Below are positions 8,209-17,394 of a DNA stretch of 64,000 nucleotides, piece after piece. The position numbers and the translations under genes are program-made. This DNA is from Streptococcus pneumoniae. Lineage in GTDB: Bacteria; Bacillota; Bacilli; Lactobacillales; Streptococcaceae. The notes under the pieces were generated by a model. It saw only the letters and a list, made by a program, of their open reading frames with translations. It made no database searches and was not told the origin of the DNA. Every line of letters begins with the position of its first letter. The first letter of the stretch is position 1. The DNA is taken from positions 1 to 64,000 of the forward strand of contig NZ_CKYA01000006.1 of the NCBI RefSeq assembly GCF_001113365.1, written 5' to 3'.

Positions 8209-9126
8209 ATGAAGAAACAAAATTTATTTTTAGTCTTGTTAAGTGTCTTTCTTTTATTGCTAGGAGCCTGTAGTCAAAAGGAAAGCCAGACAGGAAAGGG
8301 GATGAAAATTGTGACCAGTTTTTATCCTATCTACGCTATGGTTAAGGAAGTATCTGGTGACTTGAATGATGTTCGGATGATTCAGTCAAGTAGTGGGATT
8401 CACTCCTTTGAACCTTCAGCAAATGACATCGCGGCCATCTATGATGCAGATGTCTTTGTTTACCATTCGCATACACTCGAATCTTGGGCAGGAAGTCTGG
8501 ATCCAAATCTAAAAAAATCTAAAGTTAAGGTTTTAGAGGCTTCTGAGGGAATGACCTTAGACCGTGTTCCTGGGCTAGAAGATGTGGAAGCAGGGGATGG
8601 TGTTGATGAAAAAACGCTCTATGATCCTCATACTTGGCTAGATCCTGAAAAAGCTGGTGAAGAAGCTCAGATTATTGCTGATAAACTTTCAGAGGTGGAT
8701 AGTGAACATAAAGAAACTTATCAAAAAAATGCGCAAGCCTTTATCAAAAAAGCTCAAGAATTGACTAAGAAATTTCAGCCTAAATTTGAAAAAGCGACTC
8801 AGAAAACCTTTGTAACACAACATACAGCCTTTTCTTATCTAGCGAAGAGATTTGGACTTAATCAACTTGGTATTGCAGGTATCTCTCCCGAACAAGAACC
8901 AAGTCCAAGACAACTAACAGAAATTCAGGAATTTGTTAAGACCTATAAGGTTAAAACGATTTTTACAGAAAGTAATGCTTCTTCAAAAGTAGCTGAAACT
9001 CTTGTCAAATCAACAGGTGTGGGTCTTAAAACTCTGAATCCTTTAGAGGCAGACCCACAAAATGACAAGACTTATTTAGAAAATCTTGAAGAAAATATAA
9101 GTGTTTTAGCAGAAGAATTAAAGTGA
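8209..9126 (+). CDS. adcAII: AdcAII (Lmb) zinc-binding lipoprotein
   Basis: 305 aa from ATG 8209 (AAGGAG six bases upstream); an in-frame ATG at 8191 is only five bases from the AdcR site and less likely. Lipobox LLLGAC (C21) marks a surface lipoprotein. Cluster A-I metal-binding fold; the four zinc ligands are visible as H65 (GIHSFEP), H141 (YDPHTW), H205 (TQHTAF) and E280 (NPLEAD), equivalent to H71/H147/H211/E286 in the longer published numbering. It captures zinc for the AdcBC importer encoded elsewhere. phtD follows after 7 bases, forming the known adcAII-phtD operon in which Pht proteins hand zinc to AdcAII. Confidence 0.95.
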   Translation: MKKQNLFLVLLSVFLLLLGACSQKESQTGKGMKIVTSFYPIYAMVKEVSGDLNDVRMIQSSSGIHSFEPSANDIAAIYDADVFVYHSHTLESWAGSLDPNLKKSKVKVLEASEGMTLDRVPGLEDVEAGDGVDEKTLYDPHTWLDPEKAGEEAQIIADKLSEVDSEHKETYQKNAQAFIKKAQELTKKFQPKFEKATQKTFVTQHTAFSYLAKRFGLNQLGIAGISPEQEPSPRQLTEIQEFVKTYKVKTIFTESNASSKVAETLVKSTGVGLKTLNPLEADPQNDKTYLENLEENISVLAEELK

Positions 9127-9133
9127 GGAAAGA

Positions 9134-12100
9134 ATGAAAATCAATAAAAAATATGTAGCAGGTTCAGTGGCAGTTCTTGCCCTAAGTGTTTGTTCCTATG
9201 AACTTGGTCGTTACCAAGCTGGTCAGGCTAAGAAAGAGTCTAATCGAGTTGCTTATATAGACGGTGATCAGGCTGGTCAAAAGGCAGAAAATTTGACACC
9301 AGATGAAGTCAGTAAGAGAGAGGGAATCAACGCCGAACAAATTGTTATCAAGATTACGGATCAAGGTTATGTGACCTCTCATGGAGACCATTATCATTAC
9401 TATAATGGCAAGGTTCCTTATGATGCTATCATCAGTGAAGAACTGCTGATGAAAGATCCGAATTATCAGTTGAAGGATTCAGACATTGTCAATGAAATCA
9501 AGGGTGGTTATGTCATTAAGGTAGACGGGAAATACTATGTTTACCTCAAGGATGCTGCTCATGCGGACAATATTCGGACAAAAGAAGAGATTAAACGTCA
9601 GAAGCAGGAACACAGTCATAATCATAATGCAAGTACAGATAATGCTGTTGCTGCAGCCAGAGCCCAAGGACGCTATACAACGGATGATGGGTATATCTTC
9701 AATGCCTCTGATATTATAGAAGATACGGGTGATGCTTATATTGTTCCTCATGGCAATCACTTCCACTATATTCCTAAGAGTGACTTGTCTGCTAGTGAAT
9801 TAGCTGCTGCCCAAGCCTTCCTATCTGGAAAAGGCGGTCAATTAAGTACGGTTGCATATCGTTCTAGCAGGGGAGAAACAAGATCTAGTGTGAGAAGGAG
9901 TCCATCTGGAACTCCTCAAAATCCTGCAACAGATTCTGAAAGTCAAAATGAGGACTTGGCTAGTCTCCTTCAAGAATTGTACGCTTTGCCACTGAGCCAA
10001 CGTCATGTGGAGTCTGATGGATTGGTATTTGACCCAGCACAGATTATAAAACGTACTGCCAATGGTGTGGCAGTTCCTCATGGGGATCATTTCCATTTCA
10101 TCCCTTATTCGCAAATGTCTGCCTTGGAAGAAAAATTAGCTCGAAATCTACCAATTGGAGGTCAGCCAGTTCAAAAGCATTCTGATAATATGAAACCAAG
10201 CAGTACAGATAAACTAAGTTCAACCATTAAACCAAACTTTAATCTCAATACGCAAGCATCAAATCGAGGAACTGGAGGAGCCTATACAACGGATGATGGG
10301 TATGTCTTTAGTCCGTCAGATGTGATTGAAGATACAGGAGACGCTTTTATTGTACCGCATGGCAATCATTTCCACTATATACCAAAAGGCGCTTTGTCTG
10401 CAGGAGAATTGGCTGCAGCCCAAGCCTATTGGAATGGGAAGCAGGGATCTCGTCCTTCTTCAAGTTTTAGTCATAATGCAAATCCAGCTCAACCAAGCTT
10501 GTCAGAGAACCACAATCTGACTGTCACTCCAACTTATCATCAAAATCAAGGGGAAGATATTTCAAGCCTTTTACGTGAATTGTATGCCAAACCCTTATCA
10601 GAACGCCATGTAGAATCGGATGGACTAGTATTTGACCCGGCACAAATAACAGATCGTACAGCAAATGGTGTTGCTGTGCCTCACGGAAATCATTATCACT
10701 TTATCCCTTATTCACAAATGTCTGATTTAGAGCAGAAGATTGCAAGAATGATTCTGTTAAAAGGGCAAAATGGTGCAGTCTTGCCAGGAATGCATTATTT
10801 GAAACCAGCACCAAAACCGCAAGTTCAACCATCAACTGAGAAAAAACAAACTAATTTTGCAGTAGAACAGGTTGTTAGAAAAGTTGGAAAAGGATATGTT
10901 GTGGAAATTGCTGGTGTCAGTCACTATGTTTTTGCTAAAGACTTGGCTAAGGATAAGATTGATGCTATTGAAAATCTCTTGTCTAAGAAAACTCAAGAGA
11001 CACATGCTCTAGTTGCGAAGAAAGAAAACGTCTCTTCTCGTGACAAAGAATTTTATGATAAAGCTTATAATCTGTTAACCCAGGCTCATAAAGCCTTGTC
11101 TGAAAATAAGGGGCGTGCTGTTGATTTTCAAGCCTTAGACAAATTAGCAGAACGCTTGAATAATGAATCTTCTAATAATAAAGTAAAATTGGTAGATGAT
11201 TTATTGGCATTTCTAGCACCAATTACCCACCCAGAACGCCTTGGCAAACCAAATGCTCAAATTGCCTATACAGACGATGAAATTAAATTAGCGAAATTAG
11301 CAGGTAAATATACAACCTCAGATGGCTACATTTTTGACGAACATGATATTGAAAGTGATGCAGGAAATGCCTACGTCACTCCACACTTGAACCATAGCCA
11401 CTGGATTAAAAAAGACAGCTTATCTGAAGCTGAAAGGGCAGCAGCTCAGGCTTATGCTAAAGAAAAAGGCTTACAAGCTCCAAATTCTACTGAAGCAAAA
11501 CCAGAGGCAACAGGGACAGAAGCTATCTATAACCGCGTAAAAGCTGAGAACAAGGTACCATTAGAAAAAATACCAAATCATTTACAGTATACTGTAGCTG
11601 TACAGAATGGTTACTTTATCATTCCTCACTTTGATCACTATCATAATCTTAAGTTTGCATGGTTTGACGAAGGACTCTATAAGGCACCTGAGGGTTATAC
11701 CTTAGAAGATTTATTTGCGACTGTAAAATACTACGTTGAACATCCGGACCAACGTCCTCATTCAGATAATGGTTGGGGTAATGCTAGCGACCATGTTCGT
11801 AAAAATAAGGCAGACCAAGACGGTAAACCTGATGAAAATAAGGAACATGATGAAGTAAGTGAGCCAACTCGCCCTGAATCTGATGAAGAAGAGAATCACG
11901 CAGCTTTAAATCCTTCAGCAGATAATCTTTATAAACCGAGCACTGATGAAGACGAGACAGAGGAAGAAGCTGAAGATACTACAGAAGAGCCAGAAGTCCA
12001 TCAAGTAGAGACTGAAAAAGTGGAAGCCAAACTCAAAGAAGTAGAAGCTCTACTTGATACAGTAACCGATGCTAGTTTGAAAGACCATGTGACAGAGAGC

Positions 12101-12226
12101 CTAGCTAGTTTACGAGGTAACTTGAGCCTGCAAACCATGGATAATAATGGCATCATGGCAGAAGCAGAGAAACTACTTGCTTTGTTAAAAGGTAGTGAGT
12201 CAGTTACGACGAAACCAGAAGCATAA
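9134..12226 (+). CDS. phtD: Histidine-triad surface protein PhtD, expanded form
   Basis: 1030 aa; pneumococcal PhtD is about 840-850 aa. After an N-terminal signal-like segment (LALSVCSYELG) there are seven HxxHxH triads, starting at about residues 83, 206, 316, 409, 517, 751 and 832; five is usual. The excess comes from a diverged internal duplication: the block with triads at 206 and 316 (nt about 9660-10140) is repeated with triads at 409 and 517 (nt about 10270-10750), each carrying YTTDDGY...EDTGDA and ESDGLVFDPAQI. The acidic C-terminal part (HPDQRPHSDNGWGNASDH, then a Glu-rich helix) is PhtD-type. Triads bind zinc; the protein is surface-exposed, aids zinc scavenging and affects complement. 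It is controlled through the adcAII promoter. Confidence 0.92.
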   Translation: MKINKKYVAGSVAVLALSVCSYELGRYQAGQAKKESNRVAYIDGDQAGQKAENLTPDEVSKREGINAEQIVIKITDQGYVTSHGDHYHYYNGKVPYDAIISEELLMKDPNYQLKDSDIVNEIKGGYVIKVDGKYYVYLKDAAHADNIRTKEEIKRQKQEHSHNHNASTDNAVAAARAQGRYTTDDGYIFNASDIIEDTGDAYIVPHGNHFHYIPKSDLSASELAAAQAFLSGKGGQLSTVAYRSSRGETRSSVRRSPSGTPQNPATDSESQNEDLASLLQELYALPLSQRHVESDGLVFDPAQIIKRTANGVAVPHGDHFHFIPYSQMSALEEKLARNLPIGGQPVQKHSDNMKPSSTDKLSSTIKPNFNLNTQASNRGTGGAYTTDDGYVFSPSDVIEDTGDAFIVPHGNHFHYIPKGALSAGELAAAQAYWNGKQGSRPSSSFSHNANPAQPSLSENHNLTVTPTYHQNQGEDISSLLRELYAKPLSERHVESDGLVFDPAQITDRTANGVAVPHGNHYHFIPYSQMSDLEQKIARMILLKGQNGAVLPGMHYLKPAPKPQVQPSTEKKQTNFAVEQVVRKVGKGYVVEIAGVSHYVFAKDLAKDKIDAIENLLSKKTQETHALVAKKENVSSRDKEFYDKAYNLLTQAHKALSENKGRAVDFQALDKLAERLNNESSNNKVKLVDDLLAFLAPITHPERLGKPNAQIAYTDDEIKLAKLAGKYTTSDGYIFDEHDIESDAGNAYVTPHLNHSHWIKKDSLSEAERAAAQAYAKEKGLQAPNSTEAKPEATGTEAIYNRVKAENKVPLEKIPNHLQYTVAVQNGYFIIPHFDHYHNLKFAWFDEGLYKAPEGYTLEDLFATVKYYVEHPDQRPHSDNGWGNASDHVRKNKADQDGKPDENKEHDEVSEPTRPESDEEENHAALNPSADNLYKPSTDEDETEEEAEDTTEEPEVHQVETEKVEAKLKEVEALLDTVTDASLKDHVTESLASLRGNLSLQTMDNNGIMAEAEKLLALLKGSESVTTKPEA

Positions 12227-12256
12227 GTTTATCCTATTAAATCAAGATGATGTAAG

Positions 12257-12287
12257 AGTCAGTAGCAATACTGGCTTTTATTTTTTT
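12257..12287 (+). terminator. Rho-independent terminator
   Basis: AGTCAGT and ACTGGCT (one wobble) enclose a six-base loop, followed by a T-rich tract. It ends the adcAII-phtD operon. Confidence 0.85.
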
Positions 12288-12303
12288 AAATGATATAAAA
12301 ATC

Positions 12304-12332
12304 TTGACAGATAAGCTTAAAAAAGGTAAACT
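12304..12332 (+). promoter_or_regulatory. phtE promoter
   Basis: TTGACA (12304-12309) and TAAACT (12327-12332) with 17-base spacing. Confidence 0.85.
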
Positions 12333-12333
12333 A

Positions 12334-12366
12334 TTTACTGGTTAATTAAATGGTTAAATAACCAGT
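12334..12366 (+). promoter_or_regulatory. AdcR operator and inverted repeat at phtE
   Basis: TTTACTGGTTAA (12334-12345) matches the AdcR consensus TTAACYRGTTAA with one mismatch and lies just after the -10. ACTGGTTA (12337-12344) is also an inverted repeat of TAACCAGT (12359-12366), so a second half-site may help repression. Confidence 0.8.
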
Positions 12367-12435
12367 TTAGAAAAATTGTTTAACCGAGAAAAAGAAGTTA
12401 AGAAAAGCTTCATCATTTATTGAAATGAGGGATTT

Positions 12436-15400
12436 ATGAAATTCAGTAAAAAGTATATAGCAGCCGGATCAGCTGTTATCGTATCCTTGAGTCTATGTGC
12501 ATATGCACTAAACCAGCATCGTTCGCAGGAAAATAAGGACAATAATCGTGTCTCTTATGTGGATGGTAGCCAGTCAAGTCAGAAAAGTGAAAACCTGACA
12601 CCAGATCAGGTCAGTCAAAAAGAAGGAATTCAGGCTGAGCAAATTGTCATCAAAATTACAGATCAGGGCTATGTGACGTCACACGGTGACCACTATCATT
12701 ACTATAATGGGAAAGTTCCTTATGATGCCCTCTTTAGTGAAGAACTTCTGATGAAGGATCCAAACTACCAACTTAAGGATGGAGATATTGTCAATGAGGT
12801 CAAGGGTGGCTACATTATCAAGGTCAATGGAAAATATTATGTCTACCTGAAAGATGTAGCTCATGCTGATAATGTTCGAACTAAGGATGAAATCAATCGT
12901 CAAAAACAAGAACATGTCAAAGATAATGAGAAGGTCAACTCTAATGTTGCTGTAGCAAGGTCTCAGGGACGCTATACGACAGATGATGGTTATGTCTTTA
13001 ATCCAGCTGATATTATCGAAGATACTGGTGATGCTTATATCGTTCCCCACGGAGGTCACTATCACTACATTCCAAAAAGTGATTTGTCTGCTAGTGAATT
13101 AGCAGCAGCAAAAGCACATCTGGCTGGCAAAAATACGCAACCGAGCCAGTTAAGCTATTCTTCAACAGCTAGTGACAATAACACGCAATCTGTAGCACAA
13201 GGATCAACTAGCAATCCAGAAAGCAAAACTGAAAATCTCCAAAGTCTATTGAAAGAACTCTACGATTTACCTAGTGACCAACGTTACAGTGAATCAGATG
13301 GTCTGGTCTTTGACCCTGCCAAGATTGTCAGTCGTACACCAAATGGAGTTGCGATTCCGCATGGCGACCATTATCACTTTATTCCTTACAGCAAGCTCTC
13401 TCCTTTAGAAGAAAAGATTGCTAGAATGGTGCCTATCGATGGAACTGGTTCTACAGTTTCTACAAATGTAAAACCTCATGAAGTAGCGTCTAGTCTAGGA
13501 AGTCTTTCAAGTAGTCCATCTACTTTGAATCATGCCTCATTACTTACAAATAAGCCTATCTCTTCAACATCTGATGGTTATATCTTTAATCCTAAAGATA
13601 TTGTCGAAGAAACAGCCACAGCATATATCGTCAGACATGGTGACCATTTCCATTACATTCCTAAGGCGAATCAAATTGGGCAACCGACTCTTCCGAACAA
13701 TGGTCTAGCAACACCTTCGCCATCACTTCCAATCAATCCAGGTGTTTCACATGTGGAACATGAAGAAGATGGTCATGATTTTGATGTCAATCGAATTATC
13801 AGAGAAGATGAAGCAGGCTTTGTCATGACTCATGGTAACCACAATCATTACTTCTTTAAGAAAGATTTGACACCAGAACAAATCAAGGCAGCACAAGATC
13901 ATTTGAGAGGTAAAACACTAGCAACACCAAGCCCAGCTCATGATGACGATCACGATGGCGATGAGCATGACCACCATCATGGTGAAGACCATGATCACGG
14001 TTTTGATGCCGATCGTGTCATCAGTGAGGATGATCAAGGATTTGTCATGAGTCACGGAGACCACAATCATTACTTCTTCAAGAAGGACTTGACAGCTGAG
14101 CAAATTAAGGCAGCACAGGATCATTTAAAAACACATCATGATGCAGGGCCTGTAAAACCTCTTGCTAAAACGGTAGAGTCTTTCTCAAGAGATGCTAGTG
14201 ATGAAGAAAAGATTGCTTACATTTCTAAGACCTATGGTGTTCCACTTGAAGCTATTAGAATTTCAAACGGATTCTTTGTCTTTGGAAATCCAGACCAAGC
14301 CTACGATCCAACACATATCCATCCATATGCTGTACGTAAGGAACACGTTCGTCTTCCGCTCCAAACTGGTAATCCAGAGCTTGATTTCTTAAATGAACTT
14401 TATACCACTGCTTTGCGAGATGGTGTGTCTCCTTATAGTTTGCAGGTAGAAAATGGTAGTTTTGTGATTCCTCATGGCGACCACAATCACTACATCAAGG
14501 TGCAAACTAAGGGATATGAAGTGGCTTTGAAAAACAAGATTCCAGCCCTACAATCCAATTATCAACCTGGAGCTTTTGATGAGAAGGCAGTCTTGGCAAA
14601 AGTAGATCAACTTCTAGCTGATAGCAGAAGTATCTACAAAGACAAGCCTATTGAACAAAGACAGATTGAGTTAGCCTTAGGTCAGTTTACTGAAAACATG
14701 AAGAAACTGGCAACTAACTCTACAGCAGGTTATCTTGCAACACTGGATCTTTTTGATAAGCAATATATCCATATTGATGAAAGTATCAAACCTGTTGAAA
14801 CAAGTGCTTTAGATAAGAAATATCAGGCCTTGATTGATAAAATCAATACACTGGATACAGATTCTTATGGACTTCCTAAGAAAGACCTTCTCGTTCGACT
14901 CCAAGAAGCTAAGTTGGCTAAAGATGAGGCTGCTTTAGCAGCAGTTGAATCACAACTTCAAGCTCTTCAAGACTTTAATGATCGTACAGGTGATACAAGT
15001 GTTGAATACATCAAGTACTTCTATGAGCACGTAAACGATAGTCGTTTAAGTGATGAACTTCGTAATAAAGTAGCTAATTTGACTTTTACTTTATATCAAT
15101 CCCAATCCTTCCGTAAGGCTGTGGACTTGAATAAACTGTTCCCAAGCATTTATCAAACAAAACAAGAAGTAGAAGAGGCTTTGAAAAATCAGCCAGCTTC
15201 TACAAAAGTAAATGAAACAGTTTTAGATAAAGAAACAGTTGATAACCAATCTGCTAAGCAAGCGATTTATGAATTTTTGAAAGATCTTTATCCTGATCTT
15301 AAAAAAGAAGAGCATGTCAATCATGTTAGCAAGGAAGAAGTAGAAAGCCTCTTGAGCAAGGCAAATCAACTCTTGGAACAAATCCATGAAGAAGGAATCA

Positions 15401-15981
15401 GACAATCCTTGGCAGAAGAAGTAGAAAATCTCAAAGCTGCCACAAACAAGGCTGATGCAGACTTGGATGAAGTAAACAGTCAGGTAAAAGATGTCTTGAC
15501 TCGTATCGCTAGCGCCCTTCAACAAGAGAAGGAAAATGCTGAGCAAGACCCTCAGACACTTGTACTCTATCAAAAACTCTACGATATTCTCATATCGCTT
15601 CACTCTTATTTAGAAAGTAATAATGGTTCTGATGAGGACTTTGATAAAGTGGATGCATTACTAGATCAACTTTCTGCTAAGAGTAAAGACAAAGCAGCTT
15701 TACTTGAATTGACCAAAGCTATTCTAGTTTTGAATCACCAAATCCAGTCAAAAGCTAGCGCAAGTGAAGAAACAACTCCAGCAACAAATGCCGAGGCAAA
15801 TGGTGATAACACCAGTGTTGAGAACCAACCAAATGTAGCTACGGAATCTAACAGTGAAACTGCTAGCGACGAAAACAAACCAACCAACACAAGAGATTCT
15901 AAACCTGCTGAATCAGCTTCAGAAAAGGAAACCACAGAATCTTCTACAACTACTGGAAATCAAGCAAAACCAGCAGAGTAA
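12436..15981 (+). CDS. phtE: Histidine-triad surface protein PhtE-like, expanded form
   Basis: 1181 aa, against about 1040 remembered for pneumococcal PhtE. Signal-like N-terminus (SLSLCAYALN) followed by seven HxxHxH triads at about residues 83, 205, 309, 401, 466, 540 and 680. Residues about 502-523 are an exceptional His/Asp run (HDDDHDGDEHDHHHG). The units at 466 and 540, each ending HYFFKKDLT-EQIKAAQDHL, are a tandem duplication around it. The C-terminal 470 residues are mostly helical and Glu/Lys-rich with an Asn/Thr/Glu tail, unlike the remembered end of pneumococcal PhtE, so this part may be mosaic. Zinc-binding surface protein, with its own promoter and AdcR operator about 100 bases upstream. 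The PhtE label is by position and domain order. Confidence 0.85.
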   Translation: MKFSKKYIAAGSAVIVSLSLCAYALNQHRSQENKDNNRVSYVDGSQSSQKSENLTPDQVSQKEGIQAEQIVIKITDQGYVTSHGDHYHYYNGKVPYDALFSEELLMKDPNYQLKDGDIVNEVKGGYIIKVNGKYYVYLKDVAHADNVRTKDEINRQKQEHVKDNEKVNSNVAVARSQGRYTTDDGYVFNPADIIEDTGDAYIVPHGGHYHYIPKSDLSASELAAAKAHLAGKNTQPSQLSYSSTASDNNTQSVAQGSTSNPESKTENLQSLLKELYDLPSDQRYSESDGLVFDPAKIVSRTPNGVAIPHGDHYHFIPYSKLSPLEEKIARMVPIDGTGSTVSTNVKPHEVASSLGSLSSSPSTLNHASLLTNKPISSTSDGYIFNPKDIVEETATAYIVRHGDHFHYIPKANQIGQPTLPNNGLATPSPSLPINPGVSHVEHEEDGHDFDVNRIIREDEAGFVMTHGNHNHYFFKKDLTPEQIKAAQDHLRGKTLATPSPAHDDDHDGDEHDHHHGEDHDHGFDADRVISEDDQGFVMSHGDHNHYFFKKDLTAEQIKAAQDHLKTHHDAGPVKPLAKTVESFSRDASDEEKIAYISKTYGVPLEAIRISNGFFVFGNPDQAYDPTHIHPYAVRKEHVRLPLQTGNPELDFLNELYTTALRDGVSPYSLQVENGSFVIPHGDHNHYIKVQTKGYEVALKNKIPALQSNYQPGAFDEKAVLAKVDQLLADSRSIYKDKPIEQRQIELALGQFTENMKKLATNSTAGYLATLDLFDKQYIHIDESIKPVETSALDKKYQALIDKINTLDTDSYGLPKKDLLVRLQEAKLAKDEAALAAVESQLQALQDFNDRTGDTSVEYIKYFYEHVNDSRLSDELRNKVANLTFTLYQSQSFRKAVDLNKLFPSIYQTKQEVEEALKNQPASTKVNETVLDKETVDNQSAKQAIYEFLKDLYPDLKKEEHVNHVSKEEVESLLSKANQLLEQIHEEGIRQSLAEEVENLKAATNKADADLDEVNSQVKDVLTRIASALQQEKENAEQDPQTLVLYQKLYDILISLHSYLESNNGSDEDFDKVDALLDQLSAKSKDKAALLELTKAILVLNHQIQSKASASEETTPATNAEANGDNTSVENQPNVATESNSETASDENKPTNTRDSKPAESASEKETTESSTTTGNQAKPAE

Positions 15982-15985
15982 AAAG

Positions 15986-16018
15986 AAAGGCGAAGTAGCT
16001 GAGCTACCTCGTCTTTTT
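15986..16018. terminator. Bidirectional terminator between phtE and pepT
   Basis: A 14-base stem (AAAGGCGAAGTAGC with GCTACCTCGTCTTT, one wobble and one mismatch) with a TGA loop and T-runs on both strands. It overlaps the pepT stop codon. Confidence 0.88.
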
Positions 16019-17240
16019 AGTCTCTATAAGCTACGATGCCAATGATGGTATCAACTGCACGTTCCATAGTCTGAAAGCTAACGTATTCAAAACGTCCGTG
16101 CATATTTTCTCCTCCCGCAAAGATATTAGGAGTTGGGATTCCCATAAAGGAAATCTTAGAGCCGTCTGTCCCTCCACGGATTGGTTCGATAATAGGAGTG
16201 ATTCCCAGATCTTCCATAACGGCTTTGGCAATGGTAATTGGAGTCATATCTTTTTCAATGACTTCTTTCATATTGTAGTACTGGTCTGTCAAGTTTAGGG
16301 TGACACGGTCGCTACCAAGTTCTTGATTCATCTGATCAGCGATAGACTGCATAGCTGCTTTACGCGCTTCAAAGGCATCTTTTTCAAAATCACGAATGAT
16401 GTAGCTTGCACGCGCCTCCTCGACACTACCAGTCACATCCATAAGATGGTAGAACCCTTGGTAACCATCCGTTAACTCAGGTCGGTCATTTTCTGGAAGT
16501 TGATTATGAAAATCAATTGCTAGCTGAAGGGCGTTGACCATTTGCCCTTTGGCAGTACCAGGGTGGACATTACGGCCTTGGAAATGCAATTCAGCACCCG
16601 CTGCTGAAAAGGTCTCGTACTGAAGCTCACCTAGTGGGCCACCATCAACAGTGTAAGCAAAATCAACATCAAAATCTTCTGCATCAAATTTATTAGCACC
16701 AACACCGATTTCCTCATCTGGACCAAAACCAACACGAATCTCACAGTGTTTGATTTCAGGATGGGCAGTCAGATATTCAATAGCAGTCATAATTTCAGCA
16801 ATTCCTGACTTATCATCAGCACCTAGTAAGGTTGTTCCATCGGTTGTGATGAGCGTTTGTCCTGGATATTTCTCAAGACTCTTAAAGTCAGCTGGATCGA
16901 GTTTGAAACCAGAATTTCCAAGTTCAATCACACCACCATCGTAGTTTTCAATTATCTGTGGATTGACTCCTTCGGCATTAAAGTCAGCAGTATCCATGTG
17001 AGATATAAAGCCAATTTTACGTGTTAAAGACGGATCGTTGGCTGGCAAGGTTCCAATAGCAAAACCATTTGGAAGGTAGTAGACGTTTTGAAGTCCAACA
17101 CGTTTCATTTCAGGGATAAGAACATTGGTTGCGAAGTCAACCTGACTCTGTGTACTTGGAGTAGTAGTAGAGTGTTCATCAGAGCGCGTGTTGACCTTAA
17201 CGTATGTTAAGAAGCGGTCCAAGAGATTGGGGTAAGTCAT
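16017..17240 (-). CDS. pepT: Peptidase T (tripeptide aminopeptidase)
   Basis: 407 aa, the usual length of M20B peptidase T. The di-zinc site is visible: H81/D83 in FISHMDTAD, bridging D142 in GADDKSG, and the catalytic pair E176-E177 in PDEEIG. A dimerisation lid domain lies between about 210 and 320. Cytosolic; removes the N-terminal residue of tripeptides, supplying amino acids. AAGGAG (complement at 249-254 of the 17 kb block) precedes the ATG, and a TACAAT -10 lies at 17271-17276 on the minus strand. Confidence 0.95.
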   Translation of the reverse strand: MTYPNLLDRFLTYVKVNTRSDEHSTTTPSTQSQVDFATNVLIPEMKRVGLQNVYYLPNGFAIGTLPANDPSLTRKIGFISHMDTADFNAEGVNPQIIENYDGGVIELGNSGFKLDPADFKSLEKYPGQTLITTDGTTLLGADDKSGIAEIMTAIEYLTAHPEIKHCEIRVGFGPDEEIGVGANKFDAEDFDVDFAYTVDGGPLGELQYETFSAAGAELHFQGRNVHPGTAKGQMVNALQLAIDFHNQLPENDRPELTDGYQGFYHLMDVTGSVEEARASYIIRDFEKDAFEARKAAMQSIADQMNQELGSDRVTLNLTDQYYNMKEVIEKDMTPITIAKAVMEDLGITPIIEPIRGGTDGSKISFMGIPTPNIFAGGENMHGRFEYVSFQTMERAVDTIIGIVAYRD

Positions 17241-17270
17241 AAAAAAACTCCTTTTGAATTCATTTTTTCC

Positions 17271-17279
17271 ATTGTATCA
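17271..17279 (-). promoter_or_regulatory. pepT extended -10
   Basis: On the minus strand TGATACAAT reads as an extended -10, about 30 bases before the pepT start. Confidence 0.6.
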
Positions 17280-17353
17280 TAGAAAAGAGAGAAAAACAAA
17301 AGACAGAAGTTAGGGCAATCTGCTATGTTAGCGTTTACTTATCAGTGGATTCA

Positions 17354-17362
17354 TGATAAAAT
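17354..17362 (+). promoter_or_regulatory. hemH extended -10
   Basis: TGATAAAAT, about 32 bases before the hemH ATG; no clear -35. Confidence 0.6.
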
Positions 17363-17394
17363 AAACTTGATAAAAACATCACAAGGAAGCAGTT

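Noticed and set aside
13939..14010. Simple-sequence His/Asp codon run in phtE as a sequencing error or slippage site
   Set aside because: The frame is intact on both sides and the composition suits a metal-binding linker.
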